Positions 1 to 4,862 of a DNA stretch of 6,290 nt are shown here, one piece after another (position 1 is the stretch's first letter; each line of letters opens with the position of its first letter). Origin of the DNA: Saprospiraceae bacterium (GTDB taxonomy: Bacteria > Bacteroidota > Bacteroidia > Chitinophagales > Saprospiraceae); contig JAJDFU010000181.1 of NCBI GenBank assembly GCA_020528935.1, positions 1-6,290 of the forward strand, read 5' to 3'. The translations under genes were made by a program, and so were the position numbers. The notes beneath the pieces are model-generated. The model was not told where the DNA came from, made no database searches, and was given only the letters and a program-made list of their open reading frames with translations.

Positions 1-89
1 CTTTTTCCATCGTCGAACCTACGACCTACGGATTAATCCCGCTTTTTTCCAAAAAGCGGGACCGCTCTAACCAACTGAGCTACTGAGGC
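1..89 (-). pseudogene. Degenerate tRNA-Asn-like element, copy 1
   Basis: Read on the minus strand from 89, the sequence starts with a good tRNA 5' half: acceptor strand GCCTCAG, TA at positions 8-9, and D arm GCTC-AGTTGGTTA-GAGC. After the anticodon region it resumes with TTAATCCGT, AGGTC and GTAGG-TTCGA, which match the 3' anticodon stem, variable loop and T arm of a tRNA-Asn. Three things break it. A hairpin (37-61) sits where the 5' anticodon stem and loop should be. The expected GTT anticodon between GGATT and AATCC is absent. Nothing after the T loop resembles the second T-stem strand (CCTAC) or the 3' acceptor strand (CTGAGGC). It therefore cannot fold as a charged tRNA. The tRNA origin is well supported by sequence; the Asn assignment is an inference from the TTAATCC context. 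It may instead have become a structured non-coding RNA. The left edge may continue outside the window. Confidence 0.6.
37..61. other. 11-bp hairpin inside tRNA-like copy 1
   Basis: The arms CCCGCTTTTT and AAAAAGCGGG (38-47 and 51-60) are perfectly complementary, are extended by a T-A pair at 37/61, and have a 3-nt loop. On the minus strand the hairpin occupies the anticodon-arm position of the tRNA-like element. It has no following U tract on either strand, so it does not look like an intrinsic terminator. The equivalent in copy 2 is at 155-180. Confidence 0.8.
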
Positions 90-118
90 AGTTTGTTCGA
101 TCACCCATTCGGTATGAA

Positions 119-208
119 CTTTTTCCATCGTCGAACCTACGACCTACGGATTAATCCCGCTTTTTTTCCAAAAAGCGGGACCGCTCTAACCAACTGAGCT
201 ACTGAGGC
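119..208 (-). pseudogene. Degenerate tRNA-Asn-like element, copy 2
   Basis: This is a second copy of the damaged tRNA at 1-89, identical except for one extra T in the hairpin homopolymer (seven instead of six on the plus strand). On the minus strand it begins at 208 with GCCTCAG, has a normal D arm and a TTCGA T-loop start. It has the same hairpin (155-180) in place of the anticodon loop and the same missing 3' acceptor half. It is the promoter-proximal copy: the TAACTTTG box at 292-299 (minus) lies about 85 nt upstream of its first base. Both copies share the hairpin and the truncation, so the damage came before the duplication, or both copies derive from one modified unit. Confidence 0.6.
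155..180. other. 11-bp hairpin inside tRNA-like copy 2
   Basis: It has the same arms as the hairpin at 37-61, with one additional T in the loop-proximal homopolymer (loop of four rather than three). It interrupts the second tRNA-like element at the same place. Confidence 0.8.
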
Positions 209-268
209 AGTTTGTCGGCTCGGAAACGCCTCGACACACTCAAAAGAACCAAGCAAAGGTGCCTTTTT

Positions 269-286
269 GCCTTTTCGTTAAAAGGC
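269..286. other. Small hairpin at the predicted transcript start
   Basis: GCCTTTT and AAAAGGC form a perfect 7-bp stem with a CGTT loop (plus strand). It lies immediately downstream of the minus-strand -7 box, so it would form at the 5' end of the leftward transcript. No U tract follows in either direction, so a terminator role is unlikely. A 5' stabilising stem is possible. Confidence 0.5.
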
Positions 287-291
287 GAGTG

Positions 292-323
292 CAAAGTTAG
301 CTCTTCTAGGAATAATGTGCAAT
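292..323 (-). promoter_or_regulatory. Bacteroidota-type promoter reading into the tRNA-like array
   Basis: On the minus strand the sequence TAACTTTG (299 to 292) matches the Bacteroidota -7 consensus TAnnTTTG exactly. ATTG (323 to 320), matching three of four bases of the -33 TTTG element, lies 20 nt upstream, which is the expected spacing. Transcription would start near 285 and run leftward, giving a ~77-nt leader before tRNA-like copy 2. The leader would begin with the hairpin at 269-286. The promoter assignment is an inference from consensus and spacing. Confidence 0.55.
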
Positions 324-328
324 ATTTG
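297..328 (+). promoter_or_regulatory. Weak candidate promoter for the sugar kinase gene
   Basis: On the plus strand AATATTTG (321-328) differs from TAnnTTTG only at the first base, and TTAG lies 20 nt upstream in the place of a -33 element. A start near 335 would leave a ~14-nt leader before the ATG at 349. It overlaps the divergent minus-strand promoter. The match is weak and offered only as the best candidate in this gap. Confidence 0.2.
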
Positions 329-348
329 CGCGAAATAAAACCCGGTAG

Positions 349-1269
349 ATGAGCCTGCTTGCTGTTGGAACGGTGGCCTTCGACGACATCCAAACCCCTT
401 ATGGCCATGCGGAAAAGGTCGTGGGCGGCGCGGCTACCTATATAGCCCTTTCCGCTTCCTACTTCATCCGCCCGGTACAGATCGTATCGGTCATTGGCGA
501 TGACTTCCCGGCTTCTACGCTGGACGAACTTCGGTCTCGAGGCGTAGACCTGGACGGTATTCAGGTCAAAGCGGGCGAAAAGTCCTTTTTTTGGGCGGGC
601 AAATACCACGAGGACCTCAACCACCGTGACACGCTGGACACACAGCTCAACGTGCTGGCGGATTTCGACCCCCATTTGCCGGACAACTTCCGGGGAAGCG
701 ACTTTCTCATGCTGGGCAATCTGACGCCCGCTGTGCAAATGCGCGTTATTGAACAAATGTCGAAACGTCCGAAAGTCATTGCCCTGGACACCATGAATTT
801 CTGGATGGACTCCGCCTTATCCAGCCTTCAGGAAGTGCTTCAGCAGGTAGACATTCTCACCATAAACGACGAGGAGGCCCGGCAGCTCTCCGGGGAATAC
901 TCCTTGGTTAAGGCTGCCAAGAACATCCACCGCATGGGACCAAAGATACTGGTCATCAAAAAAGGAGAACACGGCGCCATTCTATTCCAGGACGACCAGG
1001 TTTTTTTCGCCCCGGCTCTTCCCCTGGCCGAGGTCTTTGATCCTACCGGAGCGGGAGACACCTTTGCGGGAGGGTTTATGGGCTATCTGGCCAAAACCCA
1101 GGATCTCTCTTTCGACAATCTAAAACGGGCGGTGATCTACGGTTCTGCCATGGCTTCCTTCTGCGTGGAAAAATTCAGCGTGGATCGCCTGGTGGAACTG
1201 AGCGAAAAAGACATCCGGGACCGGGTTCAGCAATTCGTACAGCTGGTCCGCTTTGACGCCAAGCTTTAA
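349..1269 (+). CDS. PfkB-family carbohydrate/nucleoside kinase
   Basis: The gene encodes a cytoplasmic kinase of the PfkB/ribokinase superfamily, 306 residues, the normal length for the family. These enzymes transfer the ATP gamma-phosphate to a hydroxyl of a sugar or nucleoside. The N-terminal signature is seen around VGGAATYIALSAS (residues 25-37), where the GG pair contributes to substrate binding. TINDEEA lies at 171-177, and the C-terminal signature DPTGAGDTFAGG at 231-242 contains the anion-hole GAGD with the presumed catalytic base Asp237. The start MSLLAVGTVAFDD matches the usual first beta strand of the family, and no Shine-Dalgarno sequence precedes it, as is common in Bacteroidota. 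The physiological substrate cannot be read from sequence. The central HEDLNHRDTLDTQ stretch (88-100) is not a feature I can tie to a known substrate. It converges with rlmN, so the two do not share an operon. Family assignment is firm; substrate is unknown. Confidence 0.92.
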   Translation: MSLLAVGTVAFDDIQTPYGHAEKVVGGAATYIALSASYFIRPVQIVSVIGDDFPASTLDELRSRGVDLDGIQVKAGEKSFFWAGKYHEDLNHRDTLDTQLNVLADFDPHLPDNFRGSDFLMLGNLTPAVQMRVIEQMSKRPKVIALDTMNFWMDSALSSLQEVLQQVDILTINDEEARQLSGEYSLVKAAKNIHRMGPKILVIKKGEHGAILFQDDQVFFAPALPLAEVFDPTGAGDTFAGGFMGYLAKTQDLSFDNLKRAVIYGSAMASFCVEKFSVDRLVELSEKDIRDRVQQFVQLVRFDAKL

Positions 1270-1272
1270 TCC

Positions 1273-1303
1273 CCCGCATCCGTTTTTCCATTAAAAAGCA
1301 GGG
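1273..1303. terminator. Weak bidirectional terminator candidate between convergent genes
   Basis: In the 39-bp gap between the kinase and rlmN stop codons, CCCGC and TTTTT on the left can pair with AAAAA and GCaGGG on the right (loop CCATT). An internal loop and a bulged A interrupt the stem. Its position between convergent genes suits termination from both sides, but the stem is imperfect and the T tract lies within it. Confidence 0.3.
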
Positions 1304-1308
1304 AGTAC

Positions 1309-2358
1309 CTATTTATTTGCCAACTGTCCGCAGGCGGCGTCGATGTCCTTGCCCCGGCTCCGGCGCAGGGTCACCATGACGCCCTCATCGCGCAGGTAGC
1401 GGGCAAAACGGTCAATGCGATCCTCGGCTGACTTTTCGAAAGTCACCCCCTCGATGGGATTGTACTCGATAATATTGACCCGCACGGGAAAGCGCTTACA
1501 GAGCCGGGCCAGATGGGCAGCATCGGCCAGAGTGTCGTTGAATCCCTGAAAGGCGATGTACTCGTAACTAATGCGGTTGCGGGTATGGCGATAGTAGTAG
1601 GACAGGGCCTCCATGAGTACAGCCAGATTGTTGTGCTCGTTGATGGGCATGATCTCGTTGCGCTTGGCGTCGTCGGCTGCATGCAGGGAAAGGGCCAGAT
1701 TGACCTTGGAAGCATCGTCGGCTAAGCGCTTGATCATCTTGGCGATGCCGGCGGTGCTCACCGTGATGCGCTTGGGCGACATACCGAGCCCTCGTGGCGA
1801 AGTGATCCGCTCAATACTTTGGAGCAGGCTATTGTAGGCCAGCAGGGGTTCGCCCATACCCATGTACACGATATTGGTCAGCGGATGGCCAAATTCGGCC
1901 TCGGCCTGTGCGTTGACGGCGACCACCTGATCATAGATCTCTGAAGCATCCAGGTTGCGAAGGCGCTTCATGCGGCCTGTAGCACAGAAGGCGCAGCTCA
2001 GGCTACACCCCACCTGGGAAGACACACAAGCCGTGAAGCGTTCGTCCTCCGCCACGGGAATGAGGACCGACTCGATGAGGTGACCGTCGTGTAGCCGGAA
2101 CCGGCTTTTTATGGTGCCGTCCAGGGAATGCTGCACCGCATCCGTGCATATGGGACGGATTTCGAAGGCCTCTCCCAGACGCCGGCGAAGGGCTTTGGAC
2201 AGATTGGTCATTTCCGCAAAGGAATGCGCGCTCTTCTGCCACAGCCATTCCTCTACCTGCCGGGCGCGAAAAGCCGGTTCGCCCCACTCGGCAAATATTT
2301 GCTTCAGCTCGGCCAGCGAAAGCCGGCGGATATCGCGTTTGATTGCTGCATCCTTCAT
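1309..2358 (-). CDS. rlmN: Dual-specificity 23S rRNA A2503 / tRNA A37 C2-methyltransferase RlmN
   Basis: This radical-SAM enzyme adds a methyl group to C2 of adenine 2503 in 23S rRNA and, in characterised relatives, of A37 in some tRNAs. From the start chosen here the protein has 349 residues. The radical-SAM cluster motif CSLSCAFC places the [4Fe-4S] ligands at Cys118, Cys122 and Cys125. Cys111, seven residues upstream, and Cys343 in DIDAACGQL correspond to the two mechanistic cysteines (118 and 355) of the E. coli enzyme. MGMGEPL (166-172) and MPINEHN (237-243) are further family marks. The start at 2358 (MKDAAIKRDIRRLSL) gives the N-terminus usual in Bacteroidota. An upstream in-frame ATG at 2484 would add 42 low-complexity residues and overlap the neighbouring aminopeptidase gene by about 100 bp, so it was not used. 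It lies 23 bp downstream of that gene on the same strand, so cotranscription is likely. Confidence 0.96.
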   Translation of the reverse strand: MKDAAIKRDIRRLSLAELKQIFAEWGEPAFRARQVEEWLWQKSAHSFAEMTNLSKALRRRLGEAFEIRPICTDAVQHSLDGTIKSRFRLHDGHLIESVLIPVAEDERFTACVSSQVGCSLSCAFCATGRMKRLRNLDASEIYDQVVAVNAQAEAEFGHPLTNIVYMGMGEPLLAYNSLLQSIERITSPRGLGMSPKRITVSTAGIAKMIKRLADDASKVNLALSLHAADDAKRNEIMPINEHNNLAVLMEALSYYYRHTRNRISYEYIAFQGFNDTLADAAHLARLCKRFPVRVNIIEYNPIEGVTFEKSAEDRIDRFARYLRDEGVMVTLRRSRGKDIDAACGQLANK

Positions 2359-2366
2359 ACGACTGG

Positions 2367-2374
2367 CAAAGGTA
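2367..2374 (-). promoter_or_regulatory. Possible internal promoter -7 box before rlmN
   Basis: TACCTTTG on the minus strand matches TAnnTTTG exactly and sits in the 23-bp gap between the aminopeptidase stop and the rlmN ATG. Transcription from it would begin within a few bases of the ATG, giving an almost leaderless message. No convincing -33 TTTG lies 19-21 nt upstream; the nearest ATTG (2391 to 2388) is only 13 nt away. Treat it as a weak candidate. Confidence 0.25.
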
Positions 2375-2381
2375 CGGGGAA

Positions 2382-4166
2382 TCAGGACAATGGCGCACAC
2401 TTTCGGGACAGCCAGTCTGCCTCTTCCCGGTTGAGCAGGGGCTGCAGGGTTTCGTAGACCCGCTCGTGATAGCGGTTGAGCCATTCCCGCTCCGCCCGGG
2501 AAAGCAGATCCTCATCGATGAGGCGGAGGTCGATGGGGAAGAGCGTCAGGGTTTCAAACTCCAGGAAGCCTTCCTGTGGGGAAGGCTTGCAGAGAACGAG
2601 GTTTTCAGTACGAATGCCGTAGGCATCGGTTTTGTAAAAGCCCGGCTCATTGGAGGTAAGCATGCCCGCCACCAAGGGTTTGGCGGATTTGGATGCCGGC
2701 TGGGCAGCGATGGCCTGGGGGCCTTCGTGCACGTTGAGAAAAAAGCCTACGCCGTGACCGGTACCGTGCCCGTAATTGAGGCCCTCCATCCAGAGAGGCA
2801 GGCGGGCCAGGGTATCCAACTGCACGCCGGTGGTGCCCTCCGGAAAACGAGCCCGGGCCAGGGCAATATGCCCCTTCAGCACCAGCGTAAATGCGCGCTT
2901 CTGCTCCTCCGTGGGGGGGCCAAGGGCTATCGTGCGCGTTATGTCGGTGGTGCCTTCCAGATACTGCCCACCGGAATCCACCAACAGCAGGCCCTCCGGC
3001 CGTATGGACGCGCTGCTGCCTTCGCGGGGTCTGTAATGCACAATGGCCCCGTTAGCTTCATAGCCGACAATGGCATAGAAGCTCTCGCCATAGTAATTGC
3101 ACTGGCTCTGTCGAAAGCGGTCCAATTGCCGGGTCAGATCGTACTCCGTGATCTCGCGCTCAGACAACACGCCCTCCAGCCAGCGATACAGTTTTGTAAG
3201 GGCTACGCCATCCTTCCGCATGGCCTGGTGCAAATGCGCAATCTCCGTTTCATTTTTTCGCGCCTTCATGTCCACCGGGAGTGTGGGGCCTTCCAGCACC
3301 TTCACCTCCGGCGGTACTGCTTCCCACGTGCTGATACTGGTGCGCTGGGAATCCATCAGGACAGCCTGCCCGGAGGGAATGTCGCGCAGGCGGTTGGCCA
3401 GGCTGCCGTAAGGAGCCAACTCTACGCCATCCTTTTCCAACGCGGTGCGCACGTCTTCCGATACCTTTACCGGATTGATGAACAGGGTGGCTTCTTCCAG
3501 GCCTGTGAGCAGGTAACTGATCGCTACCGGATTGCAATCCACATCCGCCCCCCGGATATTGAGCAGCCAGGCGATATCGTCCAGGGTACAGACCAAGTGC
3601 ATGTCTGCTCCCCGCTCTCGCATCTCCCGGCGTACCCGTTCCAGCTTCTCCAGGCGCGTTTGACCGGCATAGGTGGCCGGAAAGACAAAAACCGGGGTAT
3701 CCGGCAAAGGGGGCCGGTCCACCCAGACGGCATCCAGCGGATCGTCTTCGCAATACAGGCTGATCCCTTGGGGCTCCAATTTTTTCCGCATGCGCCGAAT
3801 CTGGCGCACCGAAAACAGGCTGCCGTCCAGTGCCAGCGTGTTGCCCGGTTCCAGGCGTTCGAGCAACCAGTCGAGATGCTCCGGTGCAAAGGGCGTCTGT
3901 TGCTGGCACATTTCAATACCCGATCCCTCTAATTCCTTTTTCGCCTGGATCACGTAGCGCGAATCCGTCCAGAGGGCAGCCTCCTCTGCAGTGAGTACCA
4001 ACAGCCCTGCCGAGCCGGTAAAGCCCGACAGCCATTCGCGGCCCTTCCAGTGTGCAGCCACATATTCACTCTGGTGGGGGTCGCTGGAGGGGATCAGGCA
4101 GGCATCCCACCCACGCCTGGCCATGTGTCGGCGCAAGGCGGCTAATCGATTTGCTGAAGAAGACAT
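2382..4166 (-). CDS. Aminopeptidase P family Xaa-Pro aminopeptidase (M24B)
   Basis: The gene encodes a 594-residue metallopeptidase that removes an N-terminal residue preceding proline. It has the three-domain layout of the long, eukaryotic-like aminopeptidase P group: two creatinase-like N-terminal domains (about 1-150 and 155-300) and a C-terminal pita-bread catalytic domain (about 305-535). It is much longer than E. coli PepP. The five metal ligands are present: Asp397 (LLVDSGG), Asp408 (GTTDIT), His471 (GHGTGHGVG), Glu507 (TSNEPGF) and Glu521 (IRTENL). The spacing is close to that of human cytosolic aminopeptidase P. His377 (IVHYRP) and His480 (NVHEGP) match the conserved substrate-site histidines. 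No signal peptide or membrane segment is visible, so it should be cytoplasmic. The start at 4166 (MSSSANRLAALRRHM) fits the family. A pyrimidine-rich stretch rather than a Shine-Dalgarno precedes it. It is the first gene of a probable leftward unit with rlmN. Both genes are intact. Confidence 0.95.
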   Translation of the reverse strand: MSSSANRLAALRRHMARRGWDACLIPSSDPHQSEYVAAHWKGREWLSGFTGSAGLLVLTAEEAALWTDSRYVIQAKKELEGSGIEMCQQQTPFAPEHLDWLLERLEPGNTLALDGSLFSVRQIRRMRKKLEPQGISLYCEDDPLDAVWVDRPPLPDTPVFVFPATYAGQTRLEKLERVRREMRERGADMHLVCTLDDIAWLLNIRGADVDCNPVAISYLLTGLEEATLFINPVKVSEDVRTALEKDGVELAPYGSLANRLRDIPSGQAVLMDSQRTSISTWEAVPPEVKVLEGPTLPVDMKARKNETEIAHLHQAMRKDGVALTKLYRWLEGVLSEREITEYDLTRQLDRFRQSQCNYYGESFYAIVGYEANGAIVHYRPREGSSASIRPEGLLLVDSGGQYLEGTTDITRTIALGPPTEEQKRAFTLVLKGHIALARARFPEGTTGVQLDTLARLPLWMEGLNYGHGTGHGVGFFLNVHEGPQAIAAQPASKSAKPLVAGMLTSNEPGFYKTDAYGIRTENLVLCKPSPQEGFLEFETLTLFPIDLRLIDEDLLSRAEREWLNRYHERVYETLQPLLNREEADWLSRKCAPLS

Positions 4167-4234
4167 AGTGGAAGAGGGATTTGGAGGAAAAATAAAAATT
4201 CCCGGGAAAAGTAATTTGCTTGCAATGGCCCGGC

Positions 4235-4256
4235 TTTAACCTGGATTATGCATGAA
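4235..4256 (+). repeat. Direct repeat flanking hairpin cassette, left copy
   Basis: This copy shares 19 of 22 positions with 4385-4406; the common core can be written AACCYGGATTATKCAYGAA, preceded by TTT. The two copies are 150 bp apart in the same orientation and bracket the two hairpins at 4280-4371. The TTAA at the start of the core resembles a transposition target or element end, but the identity is not established. Confidence 0.75.
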
Positions 4257-4279
4257 CTTACGCAACTATACCGCTATCA

Positions 4280-4309
4280 GAAAGGTTTGGGCGGCCGCCC
4301 AAACCTTTC
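4280..4309. repeat. 30-bp perfect palindrome (hairpin 1)
   Basis: The arm GAAAGGTTTGGGCGG reads into its exact reverse complement with no spacer, giving a 30-bp perfect palindrome centred at 4294/4295 and containing the 8-bp site GCGGCCGC. In RNA it would form a very stable hairpin, and in DNA it could extrude as a cruciform. No U tract follows directly. The right arm (CCCAAACC core) resembles that of hairpin 2 at 4320-4371. Confidence 0.9.
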
Positions 4310-4319
4310 CACGCGCGTA

Positions 4320-4371
4320 TATACTCGACTCGAAGTGGTTGGGAGTCCCAAACCACTTCGTTGTCGGTATA
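4320..4371. repeat. 52-nt imperfect hairpin (hairpin 2)
   Basis: The inner stem CGAAGTGGTTGGG (4331-4343) pairs with CCCAAACCACTTCG (4347-4360) with one bulged A and an AGT loop. The outer segments continue it: CGAC (4326-4329) with GTCG (4363-4366), and TATAC (4320-4324) with GTATA (4367-4371), separated by small bulges. The distal sequence CGGTATA (4365-4371) is also complementary to TATACCG at 4267-4273, so an alternative long-range stem could enclose both hairpins. The run AAAATG after the stem is not a terminator tail. Confidence 0.85.
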
Positions 4372-4384
4372 AAATGTGCTCCCA

Positions 4385-4406
4385 TTTAACCCGGATTATT
4401 CACGAA
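4385..4406 (+). repeat. Direct repeat flanking hairpin cassette, right copy
   Basis: This is the partner of 4235-4256, same orientation, three mismatches in 22. Together the pair bounds a 150-bp unit holding both hairpins. The copies are direct and not inverted, so they are not a simple insertion-sequence terminal pair. Confidence 0.75.
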
Positions 4407-4410
4407 AATT

Positions 4411-4586
4411 CTTTGAGCCAAAATTTGCAAATCAAGACAGTACCTGACGAAGCTATGCTTGTCAGCATCTAAGACCCTGACCATTGCAAAAATTTTTTCC
4501 CACCAAATTTGGATCCGGATAATTACACGAATAAACTGGCTAGCTCACTCATAATTTTATGATAATCAAAATTTTACAATTCATCA
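4411..4586. other. AT-rich gene-free stretch
   Basis: I find no credible reading frame, RNA gene or promoter match here. It contains only short palindromes such as CCAAATTTGG (4503-4512), A/T runs and the degenerate repeat noted at 4511-4533. The composition is visibly more AT-rich than the flanking genes. Confidence 0.5.
4511..4533 (+). repeat. Degenerate third copy of the intergenic direct repeat
   Basis: ATCCGGATAATTACACGAA aligns with ACCCGGATTATTCACGAA of the right copy, with an inserted A and two substitutions. It is in the same orientation about 125 bp further on. The alignment is short and could be chance in AT-rich sequence. Confidence 0.35.
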
Positions 4587-4800
4587 GTCCTTCGGGCGGA
4601 CAATGCGGTGCATTTTCCGGGTCAATTCGCTTTTGGAGCGAACGCGGCCAAATTTTATCCTGATCAAGGCACAATACTGCCTGGAATGGGGAGGGGGCCT
4701 ACGCCAGGCACTACAGCTACGCGCTTGCAGGCCGGAGAGTCGTGCAGCTCAGGAAAAAAATTGGCAAGAACAGCCCAGAGGGTGAAGTCCGGACAAGCTC
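4587..4800 (+). other. Hairpin-rich possible rpoN leader or unrecognised RNA
   Basis: Composition returns to GC-rich and several local stems can be drawn: GTCC/GGAC around a TTCGGGC loop (4587-4601), TTCGCT/AGCGAA with a 5-nt loop (4626-4642), and TGCCTGG/CCAGGCA (4678-4684 with 4704-4710). GGCCT/AGGCC (4696-4700 with 4729-4733) is an alternative that would compete with the last. The competing pairs could indicate a leader with alternative folds upstream of rpoN. It matches no riboswitch or RNA family I recognise, and no open frame here looks like a protein. Confidence 0.25.
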
Positions 4801-4862
4801 CAACTCCGCCAGCGGTTATCTTGTTGTAAATTGGTTTATCTTTAAAGAAACTCGTTTTGCGC

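Larger units (their letters stand above)
1..215. repeat. Tandem direct repeat of tRNA-like unit (two copies)
   Basis: Unit 1 spans 1-96 and unit 2 spans 119-215, with a 22-nt unique spacer (97-118) between them. The period is 118-119 bp. The only difference over the unit is T6 versus T7 in the hairpin. The repeat extends beyond the tRNA-like part to include the ACAAAC just before the acceptor on the minus strand. Because unit 1 starts at the first base of the window, more copies may lie to the left. Confidence 0.9.

Noticed and set aside
37..61. Hairpins in the tRNA-like units as intrinsic terminators
   Set aside because: No U tract follows the stem on either strand; the A/T runs form part of the stem.
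1..208. The tRNA-like units as functional, possibly intron-bearing tRNA genes
   Set aside because: Even with the hairpin removed the GTT anticodon is missing, and there is no 3' T-stem strand or acceptor strand to pair with GCCTCAG.
2359..2484. N-terminal extension of rlmN from an ATG at 2484
   Set aside because: The additional 42 residues are not typical of RlmN and would overlap the end of the aminopeptidase gene; the ATG at 2358 gives the usual family N-terminus.
2343..3932. Long plus-strand open frame of 529 codons opposite the aminopeptidase P gene
   Set aside because: It lies antisense to a gene with all five metal ligands and the full family architecture. Its translation has no recognisable domain and is explained by the codon bias of the GC-rich opposite strand.
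4248..4472. 74-codon plus-strand frame beginning at the left direct repeat
   Set aside because: It runs straight through both hairpins and the second repeat, has no recognisable protein features, and its start and middle are translations of the repeat.
4775..4815. Sequence resembling the conserved AGTCCGGAC-type core of RNase P RNA
   Set aside because: Only a short stretch matches, the surrounding conserved blocks are missing, and rpoN begins too soon downstream for a full RNase P RNA.
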